Positions 48,634-58,519 of a DNA stretch of 64,000 bases are shown here, piece by piece. Under the pieces are notes generated by a model that ran no database searches, was not told the DNA's origin, and saw only the letters and a program-made list of their open reading frames with translations. Position numbers and translations under genes: made by a program. The number at the start of each line of letters is the position of its first letter. The first letter of the stretch is position 1. The stretch is from Elephas maximus indicus (lineage: Eukaryota > Chordata > Mammalia > Proboscidea > Elephantidae), in NCBI RefSeq assembly GCF_024166365.1, contig NC_064822.1, positions 108,558,823 to 108,622,822 of the forward strand, read 5' to 3'.

Positions 48634-49150
48634 TGTCTTAGTCATCTAGTGCTGCTGTAACAGAAATACCACAAGTGAATGGCTTTAACAAAGACAAGTT
48701 TATGCTCTCACAGTCCAGTAGGCTAGAAGTCCGAATTCAGGGCACAGGCTCCAGAGGAAGGCTTTTTCTCCCTTTCTGTCTGCTCTGGAGTTAGGTCCTT
48801 GTCATCAGTCTTCCCTTGGTCTGGGAGCATCTCAGCACAGGAACCTCAGGTCCAAAGGATGCGCTGTGCTCCCGGTGCTGTTTTCTTGGTGGTATGAAGT
48901 CACAAACTCTGCTTGCTTCTTTCTCCTTATTATCTCTTGAGAGATAAAAGGTGGTGCAGGCCACACCCCAGGGAAACTCTCTTTACATTGGATCAGGGAT
49001 GTGACCTGGGTAAAGGTGGTGTTACAATCCCACCCTAATCCTCTTTAACATAAAATTACAGTCACAAAATGGAGGACAACCACAGAGTACTGGGAATCAT
49101 GACCTAACCAAGTTGATACACACATTTTTGGGGGGACATAATCCAAGACA
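48634..49150 (-). mobile_element. Solo LTR C, ERVL/MaLR-like fossil
   Basis: A 517-bp LTR in reverse orientation, with TGTCTTAGTC at the left and ATAATCCAAGACA at the right. A perfect 5-bp duplication GTGTC flanks it at 48629-48633 and 49151-49155. The L1 sequence reads through once it is removed. It is a solo LTR and old. Confidence 0.8.
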
Positions 49151-49543
49151 GTGTCTGTCCAAATTGTTTGCCCATTTAGAATTGGGTTGTTTCTTAATAT
49201 TGAATTTTGAGACTTCTTTATGTTTTCTAGATTCAAGTCCTTTATCAGATATGTGATTTACAAATGTTTTCTTCCAGTCTGTGGCTTGTCTTTGCATTTT
49301 CTTAAGTGTCTTTCAAAGAAAGTTCTTAATCGTGAAGATGTTTGATTTGTTGATTTTTGATATTGTATCATTATTTGGTAATGTATTTAAGAAATCTTTG
49401 CCTCACCTGTGATCTCAAAGATTTTCTGCTGTGTTCTCTTCTAGAAGTTTTATGGTTTTACATTTAGGTCTGTGATTCCTTTTTTTTCTTTTTAGCTTTT
49501 ATTTTTAAATAATTTTTGACTTGCAATAATAGTACATGAGTTC

Positions 49544-50109
49544 TGTGATCATTAAGCTTATGTGTCTGGGCCATGATTCTCAGTGGTTTGGCAGTTATGA
49601 TGTAGTTTGGCAGTCATATGATGATGTGATCACTTCCATGATGAGATTTCATATAATCTGATTACCTCCATGATGGGATCTGCTATAAGTAGCCAATCAG
49701 TTGAAATGGAATTTCCTTGGGGATGTGGCCTGCATTGAATATATAATAGACTTTCTGGCAAGACTTGTGGGCTTTTGCTTGCTCTGGATCCTACAGCTGG
49801 CTCTTGCTTGCTCATCTGACCTCCAGTTCTTAGGACTTGAACTAGCAGCTTACCTGCTGTCTTGCCTGCTGATCTTGGGATTCTTGGATCTTCATAGCCT
49901 GTGATCAAGAGCCCTGCTGTTTGACCAGCCGATCTTGGGTTTGCCAGCCCCTGCAGCTATGTGAATCAGGAGAATCCTCTATCCTGACCCATAGACTTGG
50001 GACATTCTAGCCTCTACAATTGCATGAGCCATTTCCTTGGTATAAATCCCTCTCTATATATTTATACTCTTTACTGGTTTTACTTCTCTAGACAACCCAG
50101 CCTAAGACA
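49544..50109 (+). mobile_element. Solo LTR B, ERVL/MaLR-like fossil
   Basis: A 566-bp LTR, TGTGATCATTAAGCTTATGT to CAGCCTAAGACA. A perfect 5-bp duplication AGTTC lies at 49539-49543 and 50110-50114, within the same L1. It shares the GGCAGTTATG and CCAATCAGTTG segments with LTR A. It is a solo LTR and old. Confidence 0.82.
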
Positions 50110-51739
50110 AGTTCTATATGCCCTCCACCCAGTTTCTCCTAATCTTAACATCTTACACAGTCAGTACAATTATTGAAAATAGGAGATTAACATTGGCACA
50201 ATACTGTTAAGTAGTCTACAGACCTTATTAAAATTTCGCCAATTGTTCTGCTAATGTTCTTTTTCTTGTCCAGGATTCAATCCAGGATAACACATTACAT
50301 TTACTAGCCATAGCTTCTTAATCTTCAATCTGGGACAGTTTTTTGTTTTTTTTTTTTTTGAGAATATAGGCCAGTTGTTTTGTATAATGTCCCTCAATTT
50401 TGGTTTATGTGATGTGTGCTCATGATTAGATTGAGATTATGCAATGAAAAAAATCTTTATTGAGATCTATAGTTCATTTTGATTTAATTTTTTAATATGG
50501 TGTTAGGTATGGGTCAAAGTCCTTTTTTTTTTTTTTTAACATATGGATATCCAATTGTTCCATCAGCATTTGTTGAAAAGATTATCCTTTCTCACTGAAT
50601 TTCCTTTGCACATTTGTCAAAAATCAGTTGACAACATATGTGTAGGTCTATTTCTGGACTCCAATCTGTTCTATTTATCTATTCATCCATCTTTATGTTT
50701 TGATTACAGTAGTTTGATTACTGTACTTTATAATAAGTTTTGAGATCAGGTAGTGTAAGTCCTCCCACTTGGCTTGGGCTATTCCAGGTTCTTTGCATTT
50801 CCATATGAGAAAATCAATTTGACAATTTCTACAAAAAAGCCTGCTGAGATTTTAGCTGGGATTATACTGAATCTATTGATTAATTTAAGGGGGAATTGAT
50901 CTTTTAACAATACGGAGTTTTTCTGATCCATTAACATGGTATATCACTCCATTTATAAAGGTCTTCTTTAATTTCTCAGGAACATCTTGTAGTTTTCAGT
51001 GTGCAAATCTTTTGTCAGATTTATCCCCCAGAAATGCATTTTTTAATGTTATTGTAAACATTATTTTTTAATTTCAATTTCCAATTGTTTGTGGCTGGTG
51101 TATAGAAATACAATTGATTTTTGTATATTGATTGTGAATATATTTGATTTTGATGTGTTAAATTTCATTGCTATCTCCCTAAACTTCCTCTGGTTGTTTG
51201 ACATTAAATTCTAGGCTTTCAGGCTATAACTTATGGAGAAAAAAGTAATACTTACTGTATCAACTGATGTTTTATCCACAGCCCAGGATGCTGTCCTTAA
51301 CAGCTGTATCAGGGATAGACTATGGAAGGGCACAGCTGGCCTGTCCAGAAGTGTAGGAACCCAGCGCCAGGTTGCCTGTGGGAAGAGCTCAGGCTTTAAG
51401 GCTTAGGGTATTTTCATAGCTCAGGAAGAAGTGAAAGTCTAGTCTTTCCATGACTTGCAAGGGATCTTTTATCTGTAATTTCATTAACTCTTTTGTAATT
51501 TCTTTCCTTTTACATTTTGTACTATTTATCATAATAATATATTTCTTGTGTTTGTTCCTTACCCTGCCCCCAACATAAAGCAACACTTCCTTTTACTTGC
51601 CTTAAAACAACCTCTCTTGGGCTCTAGAAATTACGGCCAGTTCGAACAGCTAGGAAATTTAGTAAACAAGTGTGTATTTAACTTATTTAAACCCTTAATA
51701 TTTTTCTACTCCATGAAAGTTTCTGTGTTACAGTAAAAA

Positions 51740-51905
51740 AAAAAGCATGGAACTTGGAATTCAGCAGATCTCACCATCTAGCTCTGTGGCCTTTGGCAAG
51801 TTATTTAGCATCTCTGAATATGCCTTCTTATCTACTTATCTACTCTGTAAGTTAGGGATTATATTGGAACATTGTGAGAAAAATAAATAAGCATTCAGTG
51901 AACTG
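51740..51905 (+). repeat. MIR element
   Basis: GGAACTTGGAATTCAGCAGA, CTAGCTCTGTGGCCTTTGGC and AAGTTATTTAGCATCTCTGA form a recognisable MIR. Confidence 0.75.
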
Positions 51906-52439
51906 GAGTTGAATCTGAATGTCTCTGCCTGCTGTTCAGATTAGAGCACCTTCATCTGTTTGGTTAGCTCTCACAGGCTGGTACTTCCACCACACTGAAA
52001 CATTGACTTTCGCTGGATCTTTTCCAGTACAATGAGGCCTTCCAAAGCACAGAGTTCCTACTGTAAATACAACAGCCTTGAACCAGAATAGGATAATTCA
52101 TTTGATAAATATTGAGATAGAAGGTAATGAGAATGATGTTAACACCTCACTGTGAGCCAGGAACTTTGCTAGGCACTTCATTCATTCATTAGAGAAACAT
52201 TGAGTGCCTACCATATACATCAGCTGAATTATCCCTAACACTCATAAAAGTCCTGCAAAGCAGGTATTGCTACCCCCACTTTGCAGAGGGAACATAGAGG
52301 ACATGGCCCCTGTCCTAAACAAGGTCATAAACCAGTTAAAAGTAGATAAGACACAGCATATGAAAAGCTGCTAGGAAAAGACAAACATGCAATGTTAAGA
52401 AAAGATGTATGATGAGCAGCATTACATGATTATTAGACA

Positions 52440-52735
52440 CTACCTGGAACTCTTTCCATCATTCTGCTCCCTCACAAACACCTACTCCTCCAAGAATCAA
52501 CCAAAGTATCACCTCTGTGAAACCTTCTCTGATTCTTCCAGGCAAACTTAAGTTCTCCTTCCTCTGTGTTCATTTGGCTCTTTATCCCTCTTATCCTTAT
52601 ATAGTGTCATTGTCTGTATGCCTGCCTGTTTTCCCCATAGACTGTGAGCTTCTTGGAATCAGGATAAATAGTCTCACTCAGTTTCAACCACAGCTTAAAA
52701 TTTTGAATAAATATTACAGAATAAATGGTTGGAGA
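52440..52735 (+). repeat. L2 3'-end fragment
   Basis: CCAAAGTATCACCTCTGTGA, ATAGACTGTGAGCTTCTTGG and a terminal AATAAATATTACAGAATAAA match the L2 3' end. Confidence 0.65.
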
Positions 52736-52980
52736 AGAAGGGGAAGACTAAGTGTGTGGTCATGAGTAAAAGTTTAGAGTTGTGAATTCAAAGAGCATAT
52801 TTGATCAAGGGAGGGTAGTTTTTATAAGGTAATAATAGGGGTTATAAAACTAGCAAGTTAAAATCTAAGGATTTGGACTTGATACTGAAGATAACAGGGA
52901 GTCATTGAAGGTTTCTGAGCAGGGGAGATATATGCTTTATTTTCATTTCAGAAAGAATAGTCTAAGTACAGAGTAAAAAT

Positions 52981-53186
52981 CAAAACCAAACCTGTTGCTG
53001 TCGAGTCATTTCCGACTCATAGCAACCCTATAGGACAGAGTAGAACTGCCCCATAGGGTTTCCAAGGCTGTAAATCTTTACGGGAGCAGACTGCCACATC
53101 TTTCTCCCTCGGAGTGACTGATGGATTCAAATGGTCAACCTTCCAGTTAGCAGCTGAGTGCTTAACCACTGCACTGCCAGGGCTCC
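52981..53186 (-). repeat. AfroSINE, full length
   Basis: A reverse copy, CAAAACCAAACCTGTTGCTG to CACTGCCAGGGCTCC, with the complete GGGAGCAGACTGCCACATCT middle segment. Confidence 0.92.
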
Positions 53187-53472
53187 TTAAGTAAGGAGCA
53201 GTGTCTGAAAACTGGGCAGGCAGTACGTAGGAAGCTATCATTATGGTCCAGATGAAAAACAGTGAGAACTGGGACCATCAGGATAGATTTAGAAATGAAA
53301 AACTGAAAGGCCAGGTGGGGAAACCTTTAAGAGGGATTGACCAACAGGAATAGGTGATTTTGTGAGGAAAGAAGAAAGAGTTAAGGATGACTGGGAAACT
53401 GATGAGACCACTGGCCAAAACAGGGAAGCAGAGGAATGGTTTGTGGGGAAGATGATGAGTACGGTTTTAGAT

Positions 53473-54061
53473 CAGTGGCAATACTGGGGTGTGTGTCACC
53501 CAGTGTGGTAACTCATGGTATCACCACCCCTCATGGTTCTCCTCCCCATACCAGACCATACAGAATCCTTTTAAATGTTTTTTGTACTAGTGTTACTCAT
53601 AAATTGTAATTCCCGTATATCACTCCTTCTTTGCCTTTAATTACTACCTCATTCTCAAAAATGTTATTCATATAGGTTCACAGATGCTAATTACCACAAT
53701 ATTGTAGCTAAAATACCAGAAAATTTGACAGAATCAGTGACTATAAAAACACAGGCAGCAATGAAAACAACAGTGTGTGCTTGTAGCTCCCGAAAGACGA
53801 AACTACATGGTTGGAAGCCTCATTGTAATTGGGTAATAATGACAGCTCTGACTGGAGTGCATTAGAAGATTCAAAGAGTAAATTAGCATAGAGTTTTAGT
53901 CTTGTAGGTATATTGATACACGTAAGCTGGGTTTATGAAAAATGTTTTTGTTGTATTGTAACTAACTACAGGGATTTTTAATAGTCATTTTGGTGTCACT
54001 CTATCTGACAGCGTCACCCAGTGCAGTCCCCACCCCCAGCACCCCTCCAGTGATGCCACTG
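53473..54061. mobile_element. Non-autonomous hAT DNA transposon
   Basis: A 589-bp element with terminal inverted repeats beginning CAGTGGC (left CAGTGGCAATACTGGGGTG; right end reads CAGTGGCATCACTGGAGGGG on the other strand). An 8-bp duplication TTTTAGAT at 53465-53472 and CTTTAGAT at 54062-54069 is the hAT hallmark. No transposase reading frame is present. It sits inside an L2. Confidence 0.85.
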
Positions 54062-54439
54062 CTTTAGATGTGTTGAATTTGACATAATGGCAGGCTCAAC
54101 TAGGACCTTAAGAAAGGTGTTCTGGTTTATTTCCCATATTTGTCTTTCTGAAGCCCAGTATTCCAATAGCCATTTTGGCCATGACCATACATTACGGGCT
54201 CAGAATTTAACCATAGATTCCACGTGGAATGGCCCTTTTCCAAGTCTGAGTAAACACGTTTAAAATCCCTTGAGAGTGACAACCCACACCCAGGAAGAGG
54301 CAGATACAGACCTTTTGGAGATGGATTTGCCTAGATATTCAAGCAGATGCTTCTAAACAGAGACCTCCAACAACATTTCCAAAGATGATTAGGAGGCTGT
54401 GAAGTAAAGAAGATGACAGAGAGGCAGGAGAGAGGGACA

Positions 54440-54572
54440 CAGAGGGCTCAAGTTAGACCTGAGTTTACATCCCTGCTCCACAACTTACTAGCTATATGAT
54501 CTCTTTTGAAGCCTCAGTGCTCTGATATATAGAAATGGAAATAAAAATAGCACCCACCTTGTAAACTGATAG
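54440..54572 (+). repeat. MIR element
   Basis: GACCTGAGTTTACATCCCTG, CACAACTTACTAGCTATATG and TAGCACCCACCTTGTAAAC are typical of MIR. Confidence 0.7.
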
Positions 54573-54675
54573 CCCAAAAAAAAACCCATTGCCGCCTAGT
54601 TGATTCTGCCTCATAGTGACCCTACAGGACAAAGCAGAACTTCCCTATTGGGTTTCCAAGGCTGTAATCTTTATT

Positions 54676-54846
54676 TGGAAACCCTGGGGGCGTAGTGGTT
54701 AAGTGCTAGGGCTGCTAACCAAAGGGTCAGCGGTTTAAATCAGCCAGGTGCTCCTCGGAAACTCTATGGGGCAGTTCTACTCTGACCTATAGGGTCACTA
54801 TGAGTCGGAATCGACTCGACGGCACTGGGTTTGGTTTTGGTTTTTT
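54676..54846 (+). repeat. AfroSINE inserted in an AfroSINE
   Basis: A forward, well-preserved copy, GGAAACCCTGGGGGCGTAGT to TCGACTCGACGGCACTGGG with a T-rich tail. A near-copy of the target (TAATCTTCA, 54847-54855) follows it. Confidence 0.9.
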
Positions 54847-54855
54847 TAATCTTCA

Positions 54856-55650
54856 CTTATTGTACTTTAGATGAAGGTTTACAGAGCAAACTAGTTTCTC
54901 ATTAAACTATTAATACACATATTGTTTTTTTGACATTGGTTACCAACCCCACAACATGTTAACACTCTCCCCTTCTCGACCTTGGGTTCCCCATTACCAG
55001 CTTTCCTATCCCCTCCTGCCTTCTAGTCCTTGCCTCTGGGCTGGTGTGTCCATTTAGTCTCATTTTGTTTTATTGGCCTGTCTAATCTTTGGCTTAAGGG
55101 TAAACCTCAGGAATGACTTCTTTACTGAGCTATAAGGGGGTCCAGGGGCCGTACTCTCAGGGTTTCTCCAGTCTCTGTCAGATCAGCAAGTCTGGTCTTT
55201 TTGTGTGTATGTGATTTAGAATTTTGTTCTACATTTTCCCCAAGCTCTGCCTGGGACCTGCTATTGTGATCCCTGTCAGAGCAGCTGGTGGTGTTAACCA
55301 GCCACCACCTAGTTGTGCTGGACTCAGTCTGGTGGCGGCTGTGATAATTGTGGTCCATTTGTCTTTTGGACTAATCTTTCCCTTGTGTCTTTGCTTTTCT
55401 TCATCCTCCCTTATTCCAAATGGGCTGATGAGACCAATGGAGTATCCTAGATAGCCGCTCACAGGCTTTTAAGACCCCATACACTACTCACCAGAGTAGA
55501 ATGTAGAACATTTTCTTTATAAACCATGTGCCAGTTGAGCTAGATGTTTCCTAAGACCATGGTCCTCACAGCCCTCAGCCCAGTAACTTGGTCCCTCAGG
55601 GAGTGGAGTTTGGATGTGTCTACGGAGCTTGCATGACCTTGTCCAAGATT
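54856..55650 (-). mobile_element. LINE 3' region, probably RTE clade, reverse
   Basis: Read on the minus strand, its 3' end GTAAACCTTCATCTAAAGTA, then CAATAA, matches the end of the LINE insert at 34550-34983. The body contains ACACAAGGGAAAGATTAGTC and GACAGGGATCACAATAGC, which I associate with the afrotherian RTE-type LINE. It is 5'-truncated and non-coding. Confidence 0.65.
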
Positions 55651-57387
55651 TAATCTTTAAGAAAGTAGAGCAGCTTTGCGGAGCAGCTGGTGGGTTCAAA
55701 CCCCTAACCTTTCAGTTAGCAGCTGAGTTCTTAACCACTGCTCTACCAGGGCTCTTTTGCAAAACTGATAGTGAAGATTAAATGTATTTAGCCCAGTTCT
55801 TGACATATAGAAAGTATTCAATAATGTAAGCTGTTATTATTATCAGATTACAGAAACCAAAGGCTGGAGAGACCAGCTGAGATTATCACAACAGTTCCCA
55901 CAGAGTCCACAGCAGACTAAAATGCTTTACGATGTGATCATTGATCCTCCACTCTTGGTCTTTCTGTTTGTGGGCTGCACTACCAACTTGTCTCTTCTGA
56001 GACTCAGAGCTCAAATGGGCCAACTAAGGCCCTCTCCTCCACTGCTGGCTCTCAAAAGAAAATCAGCACCTGGGGTGCCACGGATTTGGAGGGGTGGGCT
56101 GGGGGTGAGGGATGCAGAGCACAAGGGATCGGTAGAACAGAGTGTAACTTGCGAGAGGAGGAGGAAGTCCTGGCAGAGGCCTGTTCTCAGCCCTGGCAGA
56201 AGCTTCTCAGCCAATTCTGCTCTCAGGAAGAGGCCAGACAGTCTTAGAGGCATGTGGACCACGGCCCACACTCTGTCCTGAGTACTTACTATGTGCTTCA
56301 GTTCCCTGTCCTGGATACTGACACGGAGGGCATCCCAAAGGGAGGAAAAACAGAGTTCAAGAGTCTCAGTCTGTAAGGAGAGTGATGTTCAGCACTGATG
56401 GACACCTAACTCTGGACATCTATGCTGGGTGGGGGGGGGTGGGAAAAAGGGAAGCGCAATGCTGGGTGGTGGGTGGTACTGGGCTGTGCAGCCCAGCTTA
56501 GACTGCAGGGAGGGGTGGGACTGGGCAGGTGGGAGCAGTGAGGAGAGGGAATTTGTATGATTTCTGGTGATGTGTTGATAGGGGGAGAGGAAGCAGTGGT
56601 GGGTGTTTGAGGCAAGCGGAGTTCTGAGCTTTCTCTGCAGTGTAGCCCACAAAGGAAGAGGACAAATAAATTAAAAAAGCCAAACTGGCATCCTGCAGGG
56701 AACTCTCCCATCTCCTCCCCATCTTAACTTCAACTTCCCACAGACCTTTCCATCTCATTGGAGCAACAAACTGAAACACTGAGAAAGGTCCTAGTCAGAA
56801 CCATGCTCAGGGCAAAACAAACAGTGATAAGGGATTGGGGACGGGAACTGGACTCTCCATCATGGAGTCAGAGCTTGGGGCAGGAGGTCGAAGAGCCTTG
56901 GCACAGGAGAGCCTGCCCCGGCGACTTGCCTCCTCCTGCCTGGTCCAATCTTCAGCAGTATTTCAGGGCTATGGGAAGACACAGCTTCCCAAACACTGGT
57001 CCTAGGGTCCCAGGATACTCCCCCTGGGGGCAGGGAAGGTGCTGGAAGTGAGGTTCTTTTTATTTTGTATTTATCTAAAAGTTCAGGGAGCCCTTGCTGA
57101 CATTCTTGCTTGGGGGCCCAGAATTTAAACTTAGTCACTGTCCAGAGCCCTTGTTTTAGGAAAGAATGAGATGGCCGTTGCATAACCCAGAGCTGGGAGG
57201 GTGTGGGTTGCTGAAGAAAATGGTCCTCTTCCGAGGAGGCTCCATTAGGAGTGCTGGGGATGGGCGGGGCACTGCCTGGGGAAGGGCCATCTGGAGCGGG
57301 GGAGGCAGACCAGTGACGCCAAGGCAGGCGAGCCAGCAGACAGAAACGCCCGGACCAGCTCTCCTTCTGGAGGAGGCTCCCCCCAGC

Positions 57388-57433
57388 TGTCCCCTGCCCC
57401 TGCCCCTGCCCCTGCCCCTGCCCCTGCCCCTGG
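57388..57433 (+). repeat. CCCCTG hexanucleotide repeat
   Basis: About seven tandem CCCCTG units lie roughly 1.1 kb upstream of IGFBP6. Confidence 0.9.
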
Positions 57434-58379
57434 GGCTGGAGGAGGAAAGTGGTCGCTTTAAAGGCAGCACAGACTGATGAATCCAGAAAACCCAATAGAT
57501 GATAATTGAGGATGGGAGACGACATGTGGAGGAGAGGAATGGAGGGGAGGGCTGACCTGGATGGAGGGCCCGGTGAGGTCTGTTCTCAGCCACTATTCCC
57601 AAGAGCCCTCCGAGTACGGGCTCCTCTAACTAAACTTTTGCGCCTCCCGCATAATTTCAGCTGGTCAACTCCCCCCTTTCCTCAGCTCCCAGGTGCTCAG
57701 CCAGCTCTCACGTTGCATGGTCACCCTCCCCAATCCTTGCAGACTCAAAATGCCAGGGTTTCCTACAGTTCATCCAAGGTGTATTCCTCCCCAGCCTCTT
57801 CCCCTTTCATCGCTTACTTCCCCAGCCCCTTCTATTATCTTATCCGAGACTCATGCCGTTTTCCGCAGACTCCCTTCTCAGGGATCCTTTCTCTTGCCCC
57901 TTCCCCAGTTTTGCCCCTCCTCTCCTTGGTATACTTTCTCCCATCAGAAGTAGTTTCTCCCAAGACCCCCAGCCCCATTACCCCTCATCCGGTCTTTTCT
58001 CTCTGCCTTCCTATTGGCCCACTCCCTCTCATGATTCCCACACACCATCCCTTCTCAATTCACTTTTAGCCCCCATCTCCGCCCTCCCCACCGGAGTGCT
58101 GCAATCCTTTCACCTTCCTTCACAAACACGCTGACTGGATTCCAGGTTTTCCTCTTCATCCAACTCCCGGCCTCCCCTTCCTACACCCCTCCCCACCCAC
58201 AGTCTCTCCAGCCAGCTGTCCAGCTCCCAAATTCCGGGAGAGATTCCCAGGAACAAAGCAAGAAAAATCAGAGCCATTTGGAAAGTAAACAGAAACTGAG
58301 AAGCGAGGGGGGAGAAAAGAGCTGGGAGGACCCAGGTGGAGGGGGGGCCTCTCCAGTCCCACCCAGTTTAGCGAATGCC

Positions 58380-58519
58380 CCTGATTCCCCCTCCCCCTTC
58401 ACCTGGCTCTTAAAGGGCCCGGCCCCTGACCGGCTGCTACTTAAGGCAGAGGGGCGGCGGCGGGCAGCAGCTGCGCTTCGCCTGCTCTGGGAGGAGTGGA
58501 CTGGGCAAAAAACCTGGCC
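58380..58519 (+). promoter_or_regulatory. IGFBP6: IGFBP6 proximal promoter and 5'UTR
   Basis: GC-rich sequence directly upstream of the ATG contains two TATA-like stretches, CTCTTAAAG (about 58407) and CTACTTAAGG (about 58437). A start near 58460 would fit a short 5'UTR. This is inferred from position only. Confidence 0.4.

Larger units (their letters stand above)
47018..51230 (-). mobile_element. Old L1 LINE, broken up by three LTR insertions
   Basis: Reverse L1 sequence. The 3'UTR lies at the left (CAGCTTTGTTGAAATATAAT, then GGAGTGAAATGGCTGGGTCA) and the end of ORF2 at the right (GATCCATTAACATGGTATAT, then CAATACGGAGTTTTTCTGAT). The same L1 continues across all three LTRs, so they inserted after it. 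It is decayed, with no open ORF2. Confidence 0.85.
52840..54110 (-). repeat. L2 LINE fragment, interrupted by a SINE and an hAT element
   Basis: Reverse L2 sequence (GATTTGGACTTGATACTGAA, AACAGGGAGTCATTGAAGGT, GATGATGAGTACGGTTTTAG) that resumes at 54062 with GATGTGTTGAATTTGACATA. Confidence 0.65.
54575..55754 (-). repeat. AfroSINE split by nested insertions
   Basis: The left part is 54575-54673 (CCCATTGCCGCCTAGTTGAT to GGCTGTAATCTTTA) and the right part is 55660-55754 (GTGGGTTCAAACCCCTAACC to CTCTACCAGGGCTCT). The 9-mer TAATCTTTA is repeated at 54665-54673 and 55651-55659 around the insert. Confidence 0.85.
45731..58440. other. Repeat-rich intergenic region SPRYD3 to IGFBP6
   Basis: No exon or gene was recognised in this 12.7 kb. 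It holds MIR and L2 remnants, an L1 with three LTRs (47.0-51.2 kb), an L2 with an hAT element (52.8-54.1 kb) and nested SINE/LINE insertions (54.6-55.75 kb). From 55.9 to 58.4 kb it is mostly single-copy, with a CCCCTG repeat and pyrimidine-rich DNA just upstream of IGFBP6. Confidence 0.7.

Noticed and set aside
47566-50109. LTRs A and B as the two ends of one provirus
   Set aside because: The DNA between them is continuous L1 plus a third LTR, and LTR B has its own 5-bp duplication.
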